A stretch of 64,000 nt of DNA from Symbiodinium microadriaticum (taxonomy: Eukaryota; Sar; Dinophyceae; Suessiales; Symbiodiniaceae), in NCBI GenBank assembly GCA_001939145.1, contig LSRX01001372.1:96915-160914 (forward strand), read 5' to 3'. Positions 11,704 to 23,358 of this stretch are shown here, piece after piece; positions within the stretch are counted from its first letter, which is position 1, and every line of letters begins with the position of its first letter. A program made the translations under genes and the position numbers. Below the pieces are notes generated by a model, which was not told where the DNA came from, did not search any database, and was given only the letters and a program-made list of their open reading frames with translations.

Positions 11704-13632
11704 CTACCTGTTTCTGTACTTCTTCAGGCTATCTGCATGGTGGAGTACCAATGACTCGTCGCTTGCCAGCTGTGCGGCTGTTGGCCAGGTGTGGTCCAGA
11801 CCATCTTGTGGATCTGCCCGTCCAGTGTCCGAGTAGGCTTCGCGCAGGCTCTGTGAAAGGTTTGCAACCAGTTCGCTTCGGAACTTCCACTCTGAGCGGT
11901 GAGGCAAGCGGGAGAGCTCTGATGGTGTACCCTCCAGGTCTTGCGCCACAAGTGCAGCAAGATCACGAGCACTCTTAAATGGATGGAGCAGGTTGCAAGC
12001 CCGTACTTGCCGTAAGGCCGTAGCAGCACTAACTGGAAAGAAGACGAAAGCATCCGAGGCATAGCCGAGCTTACACCGAGCGTCGTAGACGCAGCTCGGC
12101 TTTTTGAAGTCGCTGAGCGCAGTCAACGGCCACGCGTTCTGCCAATGGAAACACGGCACCAAACCCTTGTGGCGCCCCAGCTGGTCCGAAGCTTTCCGGG
12201 CGCGTCGGAAAGCATCCACCATCTCGTTTTCCACCTTCTTTTTGTCCCAGGATCCGGCAAAAGAGCTCCGTATGGACTTGGACCATTTTACTGTGGCAGT
12301 CAAGTTCCAAACCGCTCGTCCCTGAAACCGCAGCCCACGCCCTATGGCATGTGAGGAAGCCTTCAGCTGCTCAGCCAGTTCGAGTATTCCAGCATCCTCG
12401 AGCGTGCTAAGCTCAGACCCGTCCGAGCCTTCGCCCTCAAACTCCACCACGCACGACATCGCACTCGCACACGGAGCAGATGCCAAACATCGAATCACCG
12501 AACCTGTAGTGGGTAAAGCCGACTCCAACATCTGCTTAAAGCTGGCCTTTCTTGCGCCCCTGGGGTCCAAGTCAAACCCCATGATGACATTATCGTAAAA
12601 AGTTGACGCATTGGGAACCTGGTGCGCGCTGTACCAGTCTTTCCCAGATCCTTTGACGAACTCACTGTATAGGCACCATTTTTTCGAAATCTCGTCGTAC
12701 CACATCTGCGTCAACTGTAAGCCTTCGTGGCATGAAACAGATATGTTCCCGCATGGCGTACTGTCCTCCACTAACTCCTGCTCGAGGTCCTTTAAGAGTT
12801 GAAACATTCCTCCGTTCATGACCGAATACGAAACTGGAGATCCCTGAGCAGGCTTGCTGTCGTGGCTTTCTCTCACGCAGCCATGCTTTAGCCAGGGACG
12901 AAGGTAGCGCTCCGCAAAATCGTCTTCCAGAGCACAGAGCTCTGCATTGTCACCCTGATCTCCAGCTGTTGCCAAGAAGTTGCTGCTGGTGAACTCACAC
13001 ATAGCATGGGGTGTGTATATGTTCCGAGCTGGGTCGAACATTGCTGGAAACAGAGCAATCTCAACCACGATGTCTGTCCGCGTCTTGAGTGCGCGCTGCA
13101 ACTCCTTCACGAACAGCAACGATGAGAGCGTTCGCCCAAGTACGGCGACCCGATGGGTACCGTTTTCCCCAAGCTGGCATTTGGACTCCGCGAGATGGCC
13201 CGGATGGCCCGGGTAGCCGCCACGGCCCATCCATCGGCGCTTCTTGGCCTCAGAAGATGCCATCCGAGCGAGCTGCTGCACTGAAGCTCGCATGCAAACG
13301 CTGCATCGCAACAGTTGAAGCAAGCTCATGCGGTCAGAGAAGCCTTCAACCAAAAGAAAGCAAGCTTGCATGCGCTTAACGAGCTCTTGCCTGCATCTCT
13401 GGCAAGCCAGATTCGGGATCCAGAGACGTCCTTGCAAGCGTGGTGACGGAAACACGAAAAGCTGCAAGTCAAGCGTCCAGGCACCCTCGATTCCTGTCGA
13501 AGGGCTCCGTAGAGTCATGTGGCACCACTGCAACCTGCCCAAGAAACGGATGTCAGGTTGCAGTTCTTTTGCTGGTGTCGGGGCGCAGCCTCTCCAAAGG
13601 CCACCGCCATTTGGCCAACCTTGGAAATCCAC
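11704..13632 (-). CDS. Renalase/amine-oxidase-like FAD-dependent oxidoreductase, uninterrupted ORF
   Basis: A 1.9-kb frame without introns. The likely start is the ATG at 13263 (MASSEAKKRR); an earlier ATG lies at 13518, and the codon at 13632 itself is GTG. From 13263 the protein is about 520 residues. After a short N-terminus comes HRVAVLGRTLSSLLFVKELQ, shaped like an FAD/NAD(P)-binding beta-alpha-beta unit but lacking the second and third glycines of GxGxxG. Then follow NGGMFQLLKDLEQEL, VIMGFDLDPRGARKASFKQ, AVWNLTATVKWSKS and HWQNAWPLTAL with CVYDARCKLGYASDAF, resembling the substrate and C-terminal FAD regions of renalase-like proteins. The reaction is unknown. The lack of introns beside intron-rich neighbours, plus the weakened cofactor motif, suggests a retroposed or decaying copy. 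The family call is by pattern memory and moderate. Confidence 0.5.
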   Translation of the reverse strand: MDFQGWPNGGGLWRGCAPTPAKELQPDIRFLGRLQWCHMTLRSPSTGIEGAWTLDLQLFVFPSPRLQGRLWIPNLACQRCRQELVKRMQACFLLVEGFSDRMSLLQLLRCSVCMRASVQQLARMASSEAKKRRWMGRGGYPGHPGHLAESKCQLGENGTHRVAVLGRTLSSLLFVKELQRALKTRTDIVVEIALFPAMFDPARNIYTPHAMCEFTSSNFLATAGDQGDNAELCALEDDFAERYLRPWLKHGCVRESHDSKPAQGSPVSYSVMNGGMFQLLKDLEQELVEDSTPCGNISVSCHEGLQLTQMWYDEISKKWCLYSEFVKGSGKDWYSAHQVPNASTFYDNVIMGFDLDPRGARKASFKQMLESALPTTGSVIRCLASAPCASAMSCVVEFEGEGSDGSELSTLEDAGILELAEQLKASSHAIGRGLRFQGRAVWNLTATVKWSKSIRSSFAGSWDKKKVENEMVDAFRRARKASDQLGRHKGLVPCFHWQNAWPLTALSDFKKPSCVYDARCKLGYASDAFVFFPVSAATALRQVRACNLLHPFKSARDLAALVAQDLEGTPSELSRLPHRSEWKFRSELVANLSQSLREAYSDTGRADPQDGLDHTWPTAAQLASDESLVLHHADSLKKYRNR

Positions 13633-15020
13633 TCTGCTCTTGCGATTGTGGGCCAGGTTTCAAAAACTTAAGGACTTGCTTGCCATGCTCTTTAAGCTGT
13701 CGCGTACCAAAGACCTGTACAAGAAATCTGGATGACTTGGTGTCTGGCACAGCGCTTTAAAAAAGAGCCGCCATAACCCTAGAGCTCGTAGCCAACAGCG
13801 GTGCAAAGCCATGCCACGCATGATACTGTCCGGAAGGTGACAGGGTGCACGTAACTTATCCAGAGAGGAATGTGGAGCTTCTCTCAACAAAACCTCCCTT
13901 CTCATCCAGCAAGTCCTGAATGAAGCGATGTCTGAGCCGCTCAGGCTTCCCGTGGAGCACTACCACAGCATGCCCAGCATGCAGAGTGAATTTGAGTTCG
14001 GAGTGGCCCGAAGCTTGCGTTGGCAAATCTTCACAACTTATGGTGTGCTCTAAATCTTCACAACTAATGGTGTGTTCTATCTAGCTTCCGGCAGTCCAAA
14101 CGACAAACAACTGAAGGCATGCACCGCCTGGTCAGCCAGGCGAATTTGACTGCACACATTTGCTTCTACATACCTGTACACAGTGGATAAGGGATAACTA
14201 CATCAGCACTGCATCAACGGTTACTTCATGTCGTCCTTCCTTCGGTGCCATTTGGTCTTACTACGAAAATGTCTTCCTAGGCCTAACGCATTTGTCCTAC
14301 GTCCTGTTACGTGTGCTGTGCTGGACCTGCAAATGTGCCCGTGATTGCAGTCTTCGTCTTCTGCGTTGTCGCGGTTGAACATGTCTCCAGTAAAAGCAAG
14401 ATCTGATCTTACGCGTGCAAACACATTTTTGTATCACAGATAGACTTTGCACAACGTCCAAGAGAGAACGCTGTCCAGCTCACTCATGCTCCACCGACAT
14501 GTGGGATGCGAGTGCGTTGCCACCTCAGCATTTTCGTTTTCTGGGGACAGGAAAATGGGCCGAGATGCTCGAAAACCACCATGCTGCCACGCTATCCAGG
14601 CATAAGAAGCAAAGGATTGAAAAAACACCACGTCTGCCAGTATTGGCCCGTGAGAGTCCGGCAATGCTGCATTCAGGTTCGCGGGTGGCCTTGCACACAG
14701 AACGAAGATGAACCAAATGAGTGGCAAGGCCCAAGCCATGCCATACACTTTCAAGAAACATCTCTTTCTCAGAGCAGAGCCACTGAATTTTCGAACAGGT
14801 CTCCTGCATTCGGTTTGGGTCACAGCCTCCACTCGCAGTTCAACCTTGCAATGCTCGCAACTTCGCCTTCTCACGTGGATCCAAGTGAGCGAGTACCTAC
14901 GACGCTTTGGCTGCACACAGGCATAGCTCCAACATCCTCCGAGGCCACAGAGCGTCTTGGGGGTTGTACCTGACGAATCCTCCACCCCATCCCGAAAGTG
15001 CGGTGACACCGTCCAATGTC
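13633..15020. other. No supported gene
   Basis: Only the 27-bp duplication at 14025 stands out. Confidence 0.45.
14025..14078. repeat. 27-bp tandem duplication
   Basis: AAATCTTCACAACTTATGG (14025) and AAATCTTCACAACTAATGG (14052) begin adjacent 27-bp copies that differ at two positions. Confidence 0.85.
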
Positions 15021-15025
15021 GACCC

Positions 15026-15063
15026 CCCCCCCTCCTCCCCTCCCTTCTGGCCNCCCCCCCCCC
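15026..15063. repeat. Poly-C/CT tract with an ambiguous base
   Basis: Cytosine-rich run with a single N at 15053, where sequencing or assembly was uncertain. It directly follows the stop of the minus-strand exon ending at 15068. Confidence 0.85.
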
Positions 15064-15067
15064 GCTC

Positions 15068-15290
15068 TTAGCGATGCTCAGAGTCACCGTGGTCTTCGGC
15101 CGAGGCCGAGGCAGTGGCCGGCGGCGTGCAGAGTATCGGCTCAGTAGCGTTCAACCCCTCTGTCCGCTCTTTGCGCGCTTCGCTTCGGGGGGGTCCCGCC
15201 TTTTGCATGTCGTAGTCCGTCTTTTCGTCCATCATCTCTGCCAGGACCGTCAGCAGACGCTGGATGGCCACATCCTGCGCAGCGCAAAGA
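15068..15290 (-). CDS. C-terminal exon, unrecognised
   Basis: The frame reads DVAIQRLLTVLAEMMDEKTD, ending SAEDHGDSEHR with TAA just before a poly-C tract. It has a helical start and an acidic, disordered end. An upstream exon near 15400 is possible. Confidence 0.35.
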
Positions 15291-15299
15291 CATCGAGCT

Positions 15300-18200
15300 T
15301 TATGAAGACATGTTAGCCTTGAGCGTTGCTGCTCTTGGTGCGCTCTCCCCTTTGGATGCCGTGGAACTCTCAGAGCGCTCGAGCTCAGCTTCCGTCGCTT
15401 CGAGACAACAGAGTTCTCAATTAGCTGCTGGCAGCAGTGGAATTTTTGGAAAAATACAAGTACCTTGGCTTTGCCCAAACCAGCGAACACATTTTTTGCA
15501 GAAGGAGCTGTGTTTGGCAAATGTTGGCAGGATGTTCACCGCACAAGGAGGCTTACTGACCGAGAAACGTACCAACGGAACTGGCGTTGCAGTCCGAAAC
15601 CCCGACACCTACGTCTTAATTCGATGGCAAGTGGTGTGCCTCGGTTCGCTTTACACAGGCGCGCAGGCAATTGCGCACGTCAGCCTCGGCATCTGGCGGC
15701 TACCGACGTTCTAGCATTCGCCATCACTACAATGTCTGCAAGTGCCGACCAATTGAGGAGTCTTTTGCCCTGACCTGAGCTTAGCAGCAGCTGCGGCTCT
15801 GGCTAGATGTGCCACCACCCGCTGAACGATGCGTTCCTGGCCACGCATGCTCAGCTCTAGGAGTGCAATGAATGCTCCAAGCAGTGATTGCAAAAACTCC
15901 ATAGCCTGTCGTGCACATCCCATCTGTGAATGTGCCAACTTCTTTTGCATCCATAGTAACGTCGCGCAGGCAAGAAAACGATGTGCTGAGGCAGAGGCAC
16001 CAAAACATCGTTGCGCACACCATTTACAATCTACATGCAAGCCTGAGACAGGCAAGACTTTCCCGTCTCAGCGGAAGACCACGATCGCTCGAAGCACCTG
16101 TCAGGTTGGTCCTAGCAGCTAGCCGGCACAATGACCCCTGCACCGAGCACGGTGTGCTGTGCTAAGTAAGAAAGCCAGCAAGTACTCTGAAAGAGCCTAA
16201 ATGATCCTTGCTTCGGAAAAGGGCGAGGTGCTTCGCCAGAGCCCGAAGCATCGCGGAAGACCCATCATCTCCATCGTCCCGACAGATGGCACAGCGAGCC
16301 AAGCATTCCGAGAGTCACGCACAGAACAGAAAAGCACAGAAAGCCTTGCGAGATGCGGCACCACGAGACCCAAGACCACCTTTTTCGGGTCAAAAACAAA
16401 CATCGCAACCCCCAACCCGAAAACAAAAAAAACAATAGCATGGTCCGCCAGAAAGGCCTCCCGCGTGTACCCGGTTCCAACACCAGGCATGATAATTCCA
16501 TCGTTTTGTGTCAAGCTGCTGTCGAGTTCTGGTCTCCGCCAAGTAGCCATTTCATGTTGCTGTCTGACCTCTTTCTCCGAAGGGCTGTGCAGCATCACGA
16601 GATGCGGCAGCGATTGTGGATGGCATCAGTGCACATCACAAGATTCATGACCGATTAGCTCGGAAGTGTGTGTGTGCAGTTAGCACAGACTCTTTGAGAA
16701 GCCTGAGCTTCTGAGACACAACCTTTCATAGTGCGGTAGAACTCGGTCCAGCATTGGCCCTCTGAAACAATGCGGCAACTGGGACAATAACTTCCAGGAT
16801 TTTCCAGGCAAGCTGTGCTGGTTCGCGATATCAACGTGAAATCACCAATCTATGCTGTAAATGGTATTAGGACGTGACAGGTTTGCCGAAGATGAATCGC
16901 GGGCCTCAAATCAAGAACCGATTTTTGTAGATGACACCCACACACGTGTCACAGTATGAAGCAGTGAAGAAGAGAGCACTACAATCAATCCAAACCACGC
17001 TCACCGCGACAGCGCGCTGTCCCCAAAAACATCACCAGGATGAAGGGCCTGTGAAAAAAAAAGGGCATCAGAATCCAAGACAGCGCTACGACCCCCACCG
17101 CGAGCAAAAAAAACACGAAGGGCAATTCGGCAGGCCGCCGCCGTCGGCGAGACACTAGGCACTCAATGGGCAGCGGAAGGCGAGACGACAGTCACCGAAA
17201 CTTCACCCATCAGAATGAGACCAACGCCATCAAATCGAGCTAAGGCTGGTCGAAAGAACTCGAAGTTGCTTAGTCGCGGGACCTCGTATTCAGAGGACCC
17301 CGAAACAAGATGACAGCCCGAGTGCGCAAACCCCTGTAATCATGATGCATCGAAAGTTCACAGCATCAACACCTGTGCGAAGCAGCTGGCACCCTGCACT
17401 ATGAAATGGGCTGGTCATCACAGCACGTTGCACCACGTCTGCTATTGTGTGGAGATGCCTTCTCATGATACCCGAGGCCAGCGCGGGAATTCATGTAAGG
17501 GCACCTTGGATGTCTTGGTCTAAAACTACCCGCGAGACTTGAGTCTAAGTGAGGGCAGCATGCTTTGGCGCCCTCCAAGTCGGCGGCCCAGCCCAGTTGC
17601 AGCTTGGAACGGGGCCTGGGCATGAGCCAGTTCAAAGTACGGCACTTGCAGCATCAATGTCTTGCTCATCCGGATTTCAGAGCCTGCGATGGCACAAGGA
17701 CAGGTCTTGGACCAGGTCCCGAGTGCAGCTTCATTCGGGGGGATGTGATCGTTTTGATCTCACCCCTGTCAAACACTGAGACTCAGAGTTTAGAAGGCCT
17801 CGGATGTTCGTCCAGTCAATAGCCGTCACTCAGCCAAAACTTTGGGACGGCACACCTGGCGATCGAGACTCTTTCGGAACTCATTGATGCCAGTCGCAAT
17901 GTGTTGACATCGTGAGCTTCGTAGTCATTGCAGCGGTTTCTGGTTGGAAAAGTTTTCGATTGACTGCCAATAGAATCGGCTCTCTGGTTGCCCTCCTGTC
18001 CATTCGGACGTCCTTGTCTCCGCTTCTTCTAGGGCCTGTGTCTGCATTGATGGGCCATCGTTGTCGTGGGGTTTTGCTGTCTCTGCACAGGCACTAGCGC
18101 GGAGCATGTTTGTTTTCGTGGCACGTTGGCCTGATAGTTCACCGTTCCACGAGTCGCTGATGCAAAAAAACTACTGCTACTGTACAGCATTACGCATCTC

Positions 18201-18660
18201 CCTAACATGCACTGTGTTGTCTTGGAAAAGCATGCAAAGGAATCAAGAGACTCAGACGAAATGGACTTCGTGAATCACTGCCTGATGAGTTCGTCCCAAG
18301 TCCCAAGTGTGGGGGCAACTGGATTCCACGATGCTCCAGGCTCGCATGTCCCGTGTTACGAGCCATCAAATGGAAGGGAATGTGGCGCACCTTGAGCTCG
18401 CAAAGTTTGATGCCGCGAATGGCGCTCTCCAATAAAGACTAACCGCCACCTGATGGCCGGTGCACATGCTTCGTGGCCGGTCTAAGGTACCATCCAAGGG
18501 GTCAGTGTCAAAAAACACGGGTGGCAAGGGAAACCCTAACCGATCCTAAACGATTTGTTCGCAACATTTCGCAACACTTGTAACTTGGCTCTGGCAGGAT
18601 GTGACGTACTACGGAACTGCGCAGCAGTGAGAAGCAATGCATCTTGGGGCCAAAGGAGAG
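15300..18660. other. No supported gene
   Basis: Frames are short and without recognisable protein pattern. A-rich stretches lie at 16380-16440 and 17050-17120. Confidence 0.4.
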
Positions 18661-18663
18661 GTG

Positions 18664-19200
18664 TTAACACTCCCAGTCGTGTGCCGCTTGAAGTCGTTCC
18701 AGCGCCGGCCTCCATCCAACGACAGACGAGGAACACGCGTGAAGCGCTGTGCGGAGCCTCGGGGAAATCACCGAATCACTCTGTTCTCGCCTTCTTTGGT
18801 CGAGGCGGAGGCTACCACTCTTGGAGCTCTTCACCGGAGCCAGGCCCTTCCAAAGAAAGGAAAAGAGAGCCGTGCCGCGGGCCAGTGCGGGCCAGGCCTG
18901 CAAGGTCTCCTCCACTCGCCCTGGCAAACTCTGCATGGAGCTCGTGGCCTCAGCCGCTGCCCTCTTCTTCAGGCTCACTCCAAGAAGGGATTTTGGGATC
19001 TGGCGCTGGGCACGCCCGAGCCACCTAGTGATGGTTTTAGGACGGGCAGACGTTCGCAGACTTTCAGATCTTCCCGTCACCCGTCGCCTGCTCGAGTCTC
19101 CGCGAATTTCAGCATGGCCAAGGCGCGATTGTAACCTTTGACATTGCAAGCACATTGCAAGGAGACGCCGAAAGACCGAGACAGCGCTCTTCACGCTCAT
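18664..19200 (-). CDS. Unrecognised exons
   Basis: One frame near 19140-19080 reads KGYNRALAMLKFAETRAGDG. Another at about 18960-18780 reads AAEATSSMQSLPGRVEETLQ, ALARGTALFSFLWKGLAPVK. Both are on the minus strand and could be joined by splicing. The region is GC-rich, and plus-strand frames are also open, so the strand call relies on the amino-acid mix. Confidence 0.3.
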   Translation of the reverse strand: MSVKSAVSVFRRLLAMCLQCQRLQSRLGHAEIRGDSSRRRVTGRSESLRTSARPKTITRWLGRAQRQIPKSLLGVSLKKRAAAEATSSMQSLPGRVEETLQAWPALARGTALFSFLWKGLAPVKSSKSGSLRLDQRRREQSDSVISPRLRTALHACSSSVVGWRPALERLQAAHDWEC

Positions 19201-20700
19201 GTCAAGGAACTGAACTCGTGAGAGGCGGTCTTCTCCTCTCTAGCCTTGGGTCACAGAGGGGCTCTGCATGTCATGGCTGCATTGCATGTCCCGTCCTGAG
19301 TTCCAGCTGGACCTGAACTCGACCGGTGGAACTCCTCTTCAAGGGGAAACCGCAAGATCCCAGCCCCACTGTGGCACACAGATTTGTCTCAGAGGCATGC
19401 CTTCGGGACGTCCTCCAGGCTGATGGGCCCCAAGCTGCTCGTGGAGCTTCCTGGAAACCAAGAGCAACATTCCTCTGTGGCATGGAGGACGACGCAGGAT
19501 CATTGCGACCAATTGTATACTGGGCCTTCAGTTGGCAGCCGTGCCGCCCGCGCCTCTGCAGAGTCTATCCCTCAGCCACCTCCCAACCCAACTCATTTGA
19601 TCGACGCACAAACCTAGGTGCCGACAGAGCTAACTAGCATCTAGCAGGATTTACAGCCTTGGCCGTCGGCCGCCGCGCTGCTCGCACCGGCTGATCCTGC
19701 AACGGTCTGTCGGTGTTTTTGCTTAGGCAGGTTGTCACTGCAACCAGCTGGGACCCACTTGCGATTACCTCCCGCTGGTTTAAATTATTGTGCGGTTTGT
19801 TGAGCCAACAATGTAGCTGGCAGATCCCGTCTGCAGGCACCAGGAAGTGACTGTCAGATTATCGTCGACGTCAAACTCATGGATTGAAATGCTCGTAATT
19901 AAAATTGGTTTCCTCGTTATATGGGTGAAGGACCTTACGACCGCCCCCGGCATCGGATTGTGCGGTGCAACGAGTCAAAGCAGGGCTCAGTCGCTTGCAA
20001 ATGTGCAGCACCGCTCAGTCCTAGACTATGACTGTGTGTGTGTACACCCTGTAACCAAGGGAGTCGATGTGCATGTGAAATGATTTTCACAGATAGTGCT
20101 GCAGGGGGCCAGCGAGCCTTGAAACCTGCGCTGGCAGCAAAGACCGTGCTATAAGGTGGTGATATCTTTGGGACGCGAAAGCTACAAGTACGTACCTGCA
20201 AGTTTTCCTGCCAGTGGCATGAGGCGAGTGCAAATGTACATATAGTCTGCAAGAGGTTTTTAACAGGTGCAAGGATATCACTGGAATTCGAAATCTGCAC
20301 ATGCGTGCCCAAGACAGTAGTCGCTGAGTGCACTGCGCCAGGGCTGCCTGGTTGGAATTCCGCTCCTACGACCGGCCAATACTCCCTGATCGAAGTACCC
20401 CGACCATAGTCAGGTCATGTCAGGTCCTTTCTTCGTTCCCGTACGCGGTACACTTGAGATGTGGCATTCCGATGCAAACAAATCGCAGAGCAATTCCACC
20501 AATTGGTGGTGAGTGAATTTGAAGCGCGCATGCTGTCAGAGGGCCGATTTCGGTCCTTGCTGTGGACTCGCAAAAAAATCTGAAGGACTGTCGCTCACTC
20601 AGCTTCTGAAGAACGGTTTGCGTGCTTCCAGGATTGACATTCTTGAGCGCTTGCGACAGTGTTGATCTCATTCTGCAGTGAGTCAAATTGAAGCTCCCCA
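19201..20700. other. No supported gene
   Basis: No coding or repeat structure that I can defend. Confidence 0.4.
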
Positions 20701-20708
20701 ACGAATGG

Positions 20709-21427
20709 TCAGGTGTCAACCAGTGCTGAGCTGGTTCCAGTCGCAGCTGCCGCAGCTGCCGATGGCAGAGTCGCTTTAGAGAGGCAGCGTCTCCGGCTCT
20801 CATCTTGGTTTAGCTGCACTTTGACGGACAAACTCAGTGGCTGTGCCGTGCCGACGTGCGCGTTACATCGATGAACACTTTTGGTGAGGACTACATTTCG
20901 AGCAGCACAAACTGTTCTTGTCTCCTGAGCGATGTTTGTTCTCCACATATGAGGCATGTCGCGTGACTCAACTTCGCACCAGCCTTGTGAAAGGACTTTG
21001 TGCACGACGAACCCTGTTAAGCCAACTTTAGTTCTGCTGCAGTGTTAGCTTTGTGTTTAGCTCTCCTGTAGTGTTAGCTTTGTGTGTGTGTGTGTGAATA
21101 TAATACTGCAAACTCAAGGAGATGTGTTGAAATCTGAACACTTGCCCTCCAGACAGAGAAGCCTGACTTTGCGACACCGTGGCTCAAGAGCCGCACTTTG
21201 GTGCGCGTCAGGACAAAGGCACTGCTGTCAACTTTCAGGGTTACTTTGGCTAGTTCATTGAGTGATGCACGCGATTTTAGCGACTTCAAGGCTCCCTCAT
21301 CTAACGTACTATCACAGTCTGTAGATTTGTGATGGTGTGTGGGTGTAGTGTCTTGACCAGCCGTTTGAGCTAGTTTCAAGCAAGCGAGCAAAAGCAATAC
21401 ACACACGCGGGCAGCACGGGGGTCCAT
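20709..21427 (-). CDS. Putative secreted or membrane protein with signal peptide, two exons or more
   Basis: An ATG at 21427 starts MDPRAARVCVLLLLACLKLA, a good signal peptide (short basic start, hydrophobic core), followed by a polar region with THHHKSTDCDSTLDEG and then LNELAKVTLKVDSSAFVLTR. This exon probably ends before the (CA)n tract near 21090. A second coding-like stretch at about 20950-20709 reads ARNVVLTKSVHRCNAHVG, PLSLSVKVQLNQDESRRR, and ends in a stop. The beta-strand-like VLTxxKV and LSVKVQLN patterns in both exons suggest one extracellular domain, but I do not recognise it. The junction is not fixed. Confidence 0.4.
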
Positions 21428-21847
21428 AATTCTGCTGGGTGCTAGATACAGCCGTGCATGCTTTCGAGTAATCTCGTGCAATATCGTGGTTTGTTCAAGC
21501 AGACCACTTGCAGTGCGAAGACTGAGGGTTACCGCCGTGACTGTGGCAAACTAGTCGCTGCATGTCCTGAGCAGATTGTCGCGGGGTGCCCGGCTGAGAA
21601 CCGGCCTGCACATGGCACATCCATAGCACGGGGCAAGGGGTGAAACTCCTACGGCTTCTCCCAGAGCCTTGTCCTTTGTTGAAGTGCTAGGCGATGATGC
21701 CTCTGCAAGCTTTAGTCGGCACGAGTTGAAGCAGGAGATGGACCAAGCCTTTGTCAGCGAAGGACGCGGTGATGGTGAGGCATGTGGAGTCCCAGGTTGG
21801 GATCTAGCCTAATTTGCGCAGCTTCTGCTTCCAGCCTCGCACGAAAC

Positions 21848-21957
21848 TTAAGACCCGTCGTCCTCCAGATCCAGCTTGCGTGTGCGAGATGTGCTGCGAT
21901 CCTCCTCCAGCACGATGGAAAAACCCTTGCAGTCTTGCTTCAGCTTTCTCAGAACTC
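21848..21957 (-). CDS. C-terminal coiled-coil exon
   Basis: The frame reads LRKLKQDCKGFSIVLEEDRS, then TSRTRKLDLEDDGS and a TAA stop at about 21848. It is a possible last exon of the coiled-coil gene whose other exons lie at 22.6-23.8 kb and perhaps further right. Confidence 0.35.
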
Positions 21958-22189
21958 ACAAGGCGACTGACGACAACTGGAGTAGAGGCTATGTAAGTAT
22001 GTGGACGTGAGATCCTTGCAAGGTTCTTGCGAAACCCTCTGTCAACGGGGTGACGTAGAGGTTTCGCAGCCACAAGTAACTCGCACAGCTCTCGGCACGT
22101 TCACAGCCTGCCTTACATTTGTGTTAAGTTAAGAACATGCTGCAACACTCAAGGATTTGGCAATGAATGACACGTCCTTACGATACCAT

Positions 22190-22318
22190 GCTTTAAATCA
22201 CGAAACATCGCGACACGACATGTCCTAAACAACGAAGCATCCCTACACCGCATGCTGCAAACAAACGAAACATATTGCAAACCACGAAACATAGGTACAC
22301 CGCATGCCTAAATCACAC
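22190..22318. repeat. Degenerate short repeats
   Basis: Recurring pieces (CACGAAACAT, CGAAACATA and ACACCGCATGC) spaced about 35-45 bp apart indicate an old minisatellite. Confidence 0.55.
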
Positions 22319-22631
22319 CCGGTCCGGGTCGGTAGGATTCTGTCCGCCGTGTCGAGAAGTTTCAGACTATGCCGATGCTCAAACCTCTTCCACGCTGCCC
22401 ACAGACCGGCACACCGTTCCTCATTGTCGGCGTGATCATTCTTGCAGTGCAATTCTTATGTTCTGAGATGACCTGCATCAACGTCTTCTGCCTGGTATCC
22501 TTGCCACGGGCTCGGTCCGTCAAAACGAACGAAGCAGGGCAACTTGCAAGACCTCATGAGTTTTCTTGGACCGTCTTCAGGACTGCAGGGCACAAATTCA
22601 GATTCCGAGACCTTGTCGTAGTCGTTTCGGT

Positions 22632-22768
22632 GCATTTCTGCCCGCCTACGGGGCACTTGGTGCTTCGAATTTTCATCTTCGAGATCCTGGAGCTCGGATT
22701 CGAGCTTCAGCATCCTCATGCGGTCCTGGTGCTCCGTCTCCCTCTTGCAAACCTGCCGCCTCTCGCGC
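22632..22768 (-). CDS. Coiled-coil exon
   Basis: After a TAG acceptor the frame reads ERRQVCKRETEHQDRMRMLK, then LESELQDLEDENSKHQV, a strong heptad pattern. It probably belongs to one long coiled-coil gene with the exons at 22978-23753. Confidence 0.5.
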
Positions 22769-22977
22769 TTCTACAATCCTCGCCTTGTTCAGACGTGTAC
22801 AGTGTAGATACAGGAGGCATGCTGCATATTGCTGGATTTGCTCCCATCTGGCTCCCATAGACGGTCTCAATGTAAAGCTGTGTTTTCCCCACTCACGGTG
22901 AGGTCTCATCCCTCACTTCACACCACGAATGTTGAATACAGAGTCGCCTTGAGCTGAAGTGTCTTCAATGCTTCCAC

Positions 22978-23118
22978 ACTCAGCCAGCCCGCAATTTCCG
23001 CAACAGCCTGTCCTGCGACTGTCGCTCGCCTCGCACATCTCGCACACGCGCAGTGCGCACGGCGATCGTCTCGGCCACCTCGGCGCGGCGCCGCGCGCTC
23101 TGCAGCTCCTGCCTCCCA
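22978..23118 (-). CDS. Coiled-coil exon
   Basis: After a GGCAG acceptor the frame reads ELQSARRRAEVAETIAVRTA, then RVRDVRGERQSQDRLLRKLR, followed by a stop just beyond a possible GC donor. Strongly helical and charged, in series with neighbouring exons. Confidence 0.5.
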
Positions 23119-23165
23119 GAAGACATTGAATGGGAAGAGAGATCGACTGCAAAAGCCGAGACCTG

Positions 23166-23310
23166 GCTTTGCTGGCCGTCTCTTCCGCCTTCTTGAAGGA
23201 AGCCTTGCAGACGGGCTCGTGCGAAGCCAAACGCTCGAATCTTGGGATATCCCGCCTTCAACTCCTCCACCTCCCCTCGCGATTTCCGCGCGAGCTGCTC
23301 AGCGGCTTCG
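23166..23310 (-). CDS. Coiled-coil exon
   Basis: The frame reads AEAAEQLARKSRGEVEELKA and continues GYPKIRAFGFARARLQGFL. The first half is a clear coiled coil. The right limit near 23310 is uncertain because a GTGAGT, possibly a donor of the preceding exon, lies there. Confidence 0.45.
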
Positions 23311-23358
23311 GCCCCTCACTCACAAGCGCCTCAAACGCCTCATGAGCAAAGGGGCGTC

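Noticed and set aside
16201-16650. 149-residue plus-strand and 133-residue minus-strand ORFs over the same bases
   Set aside because: Both strands are equally open, with no recognisable protein pattern in either.
21177-21190. CCGTGGCTCAAG resembling the spliced leader
   Set aside because: Only nine bases match the leader end, on the plus strand, with no gene or element end nearby. This is too weak compared with the 12-base match in the LTR.
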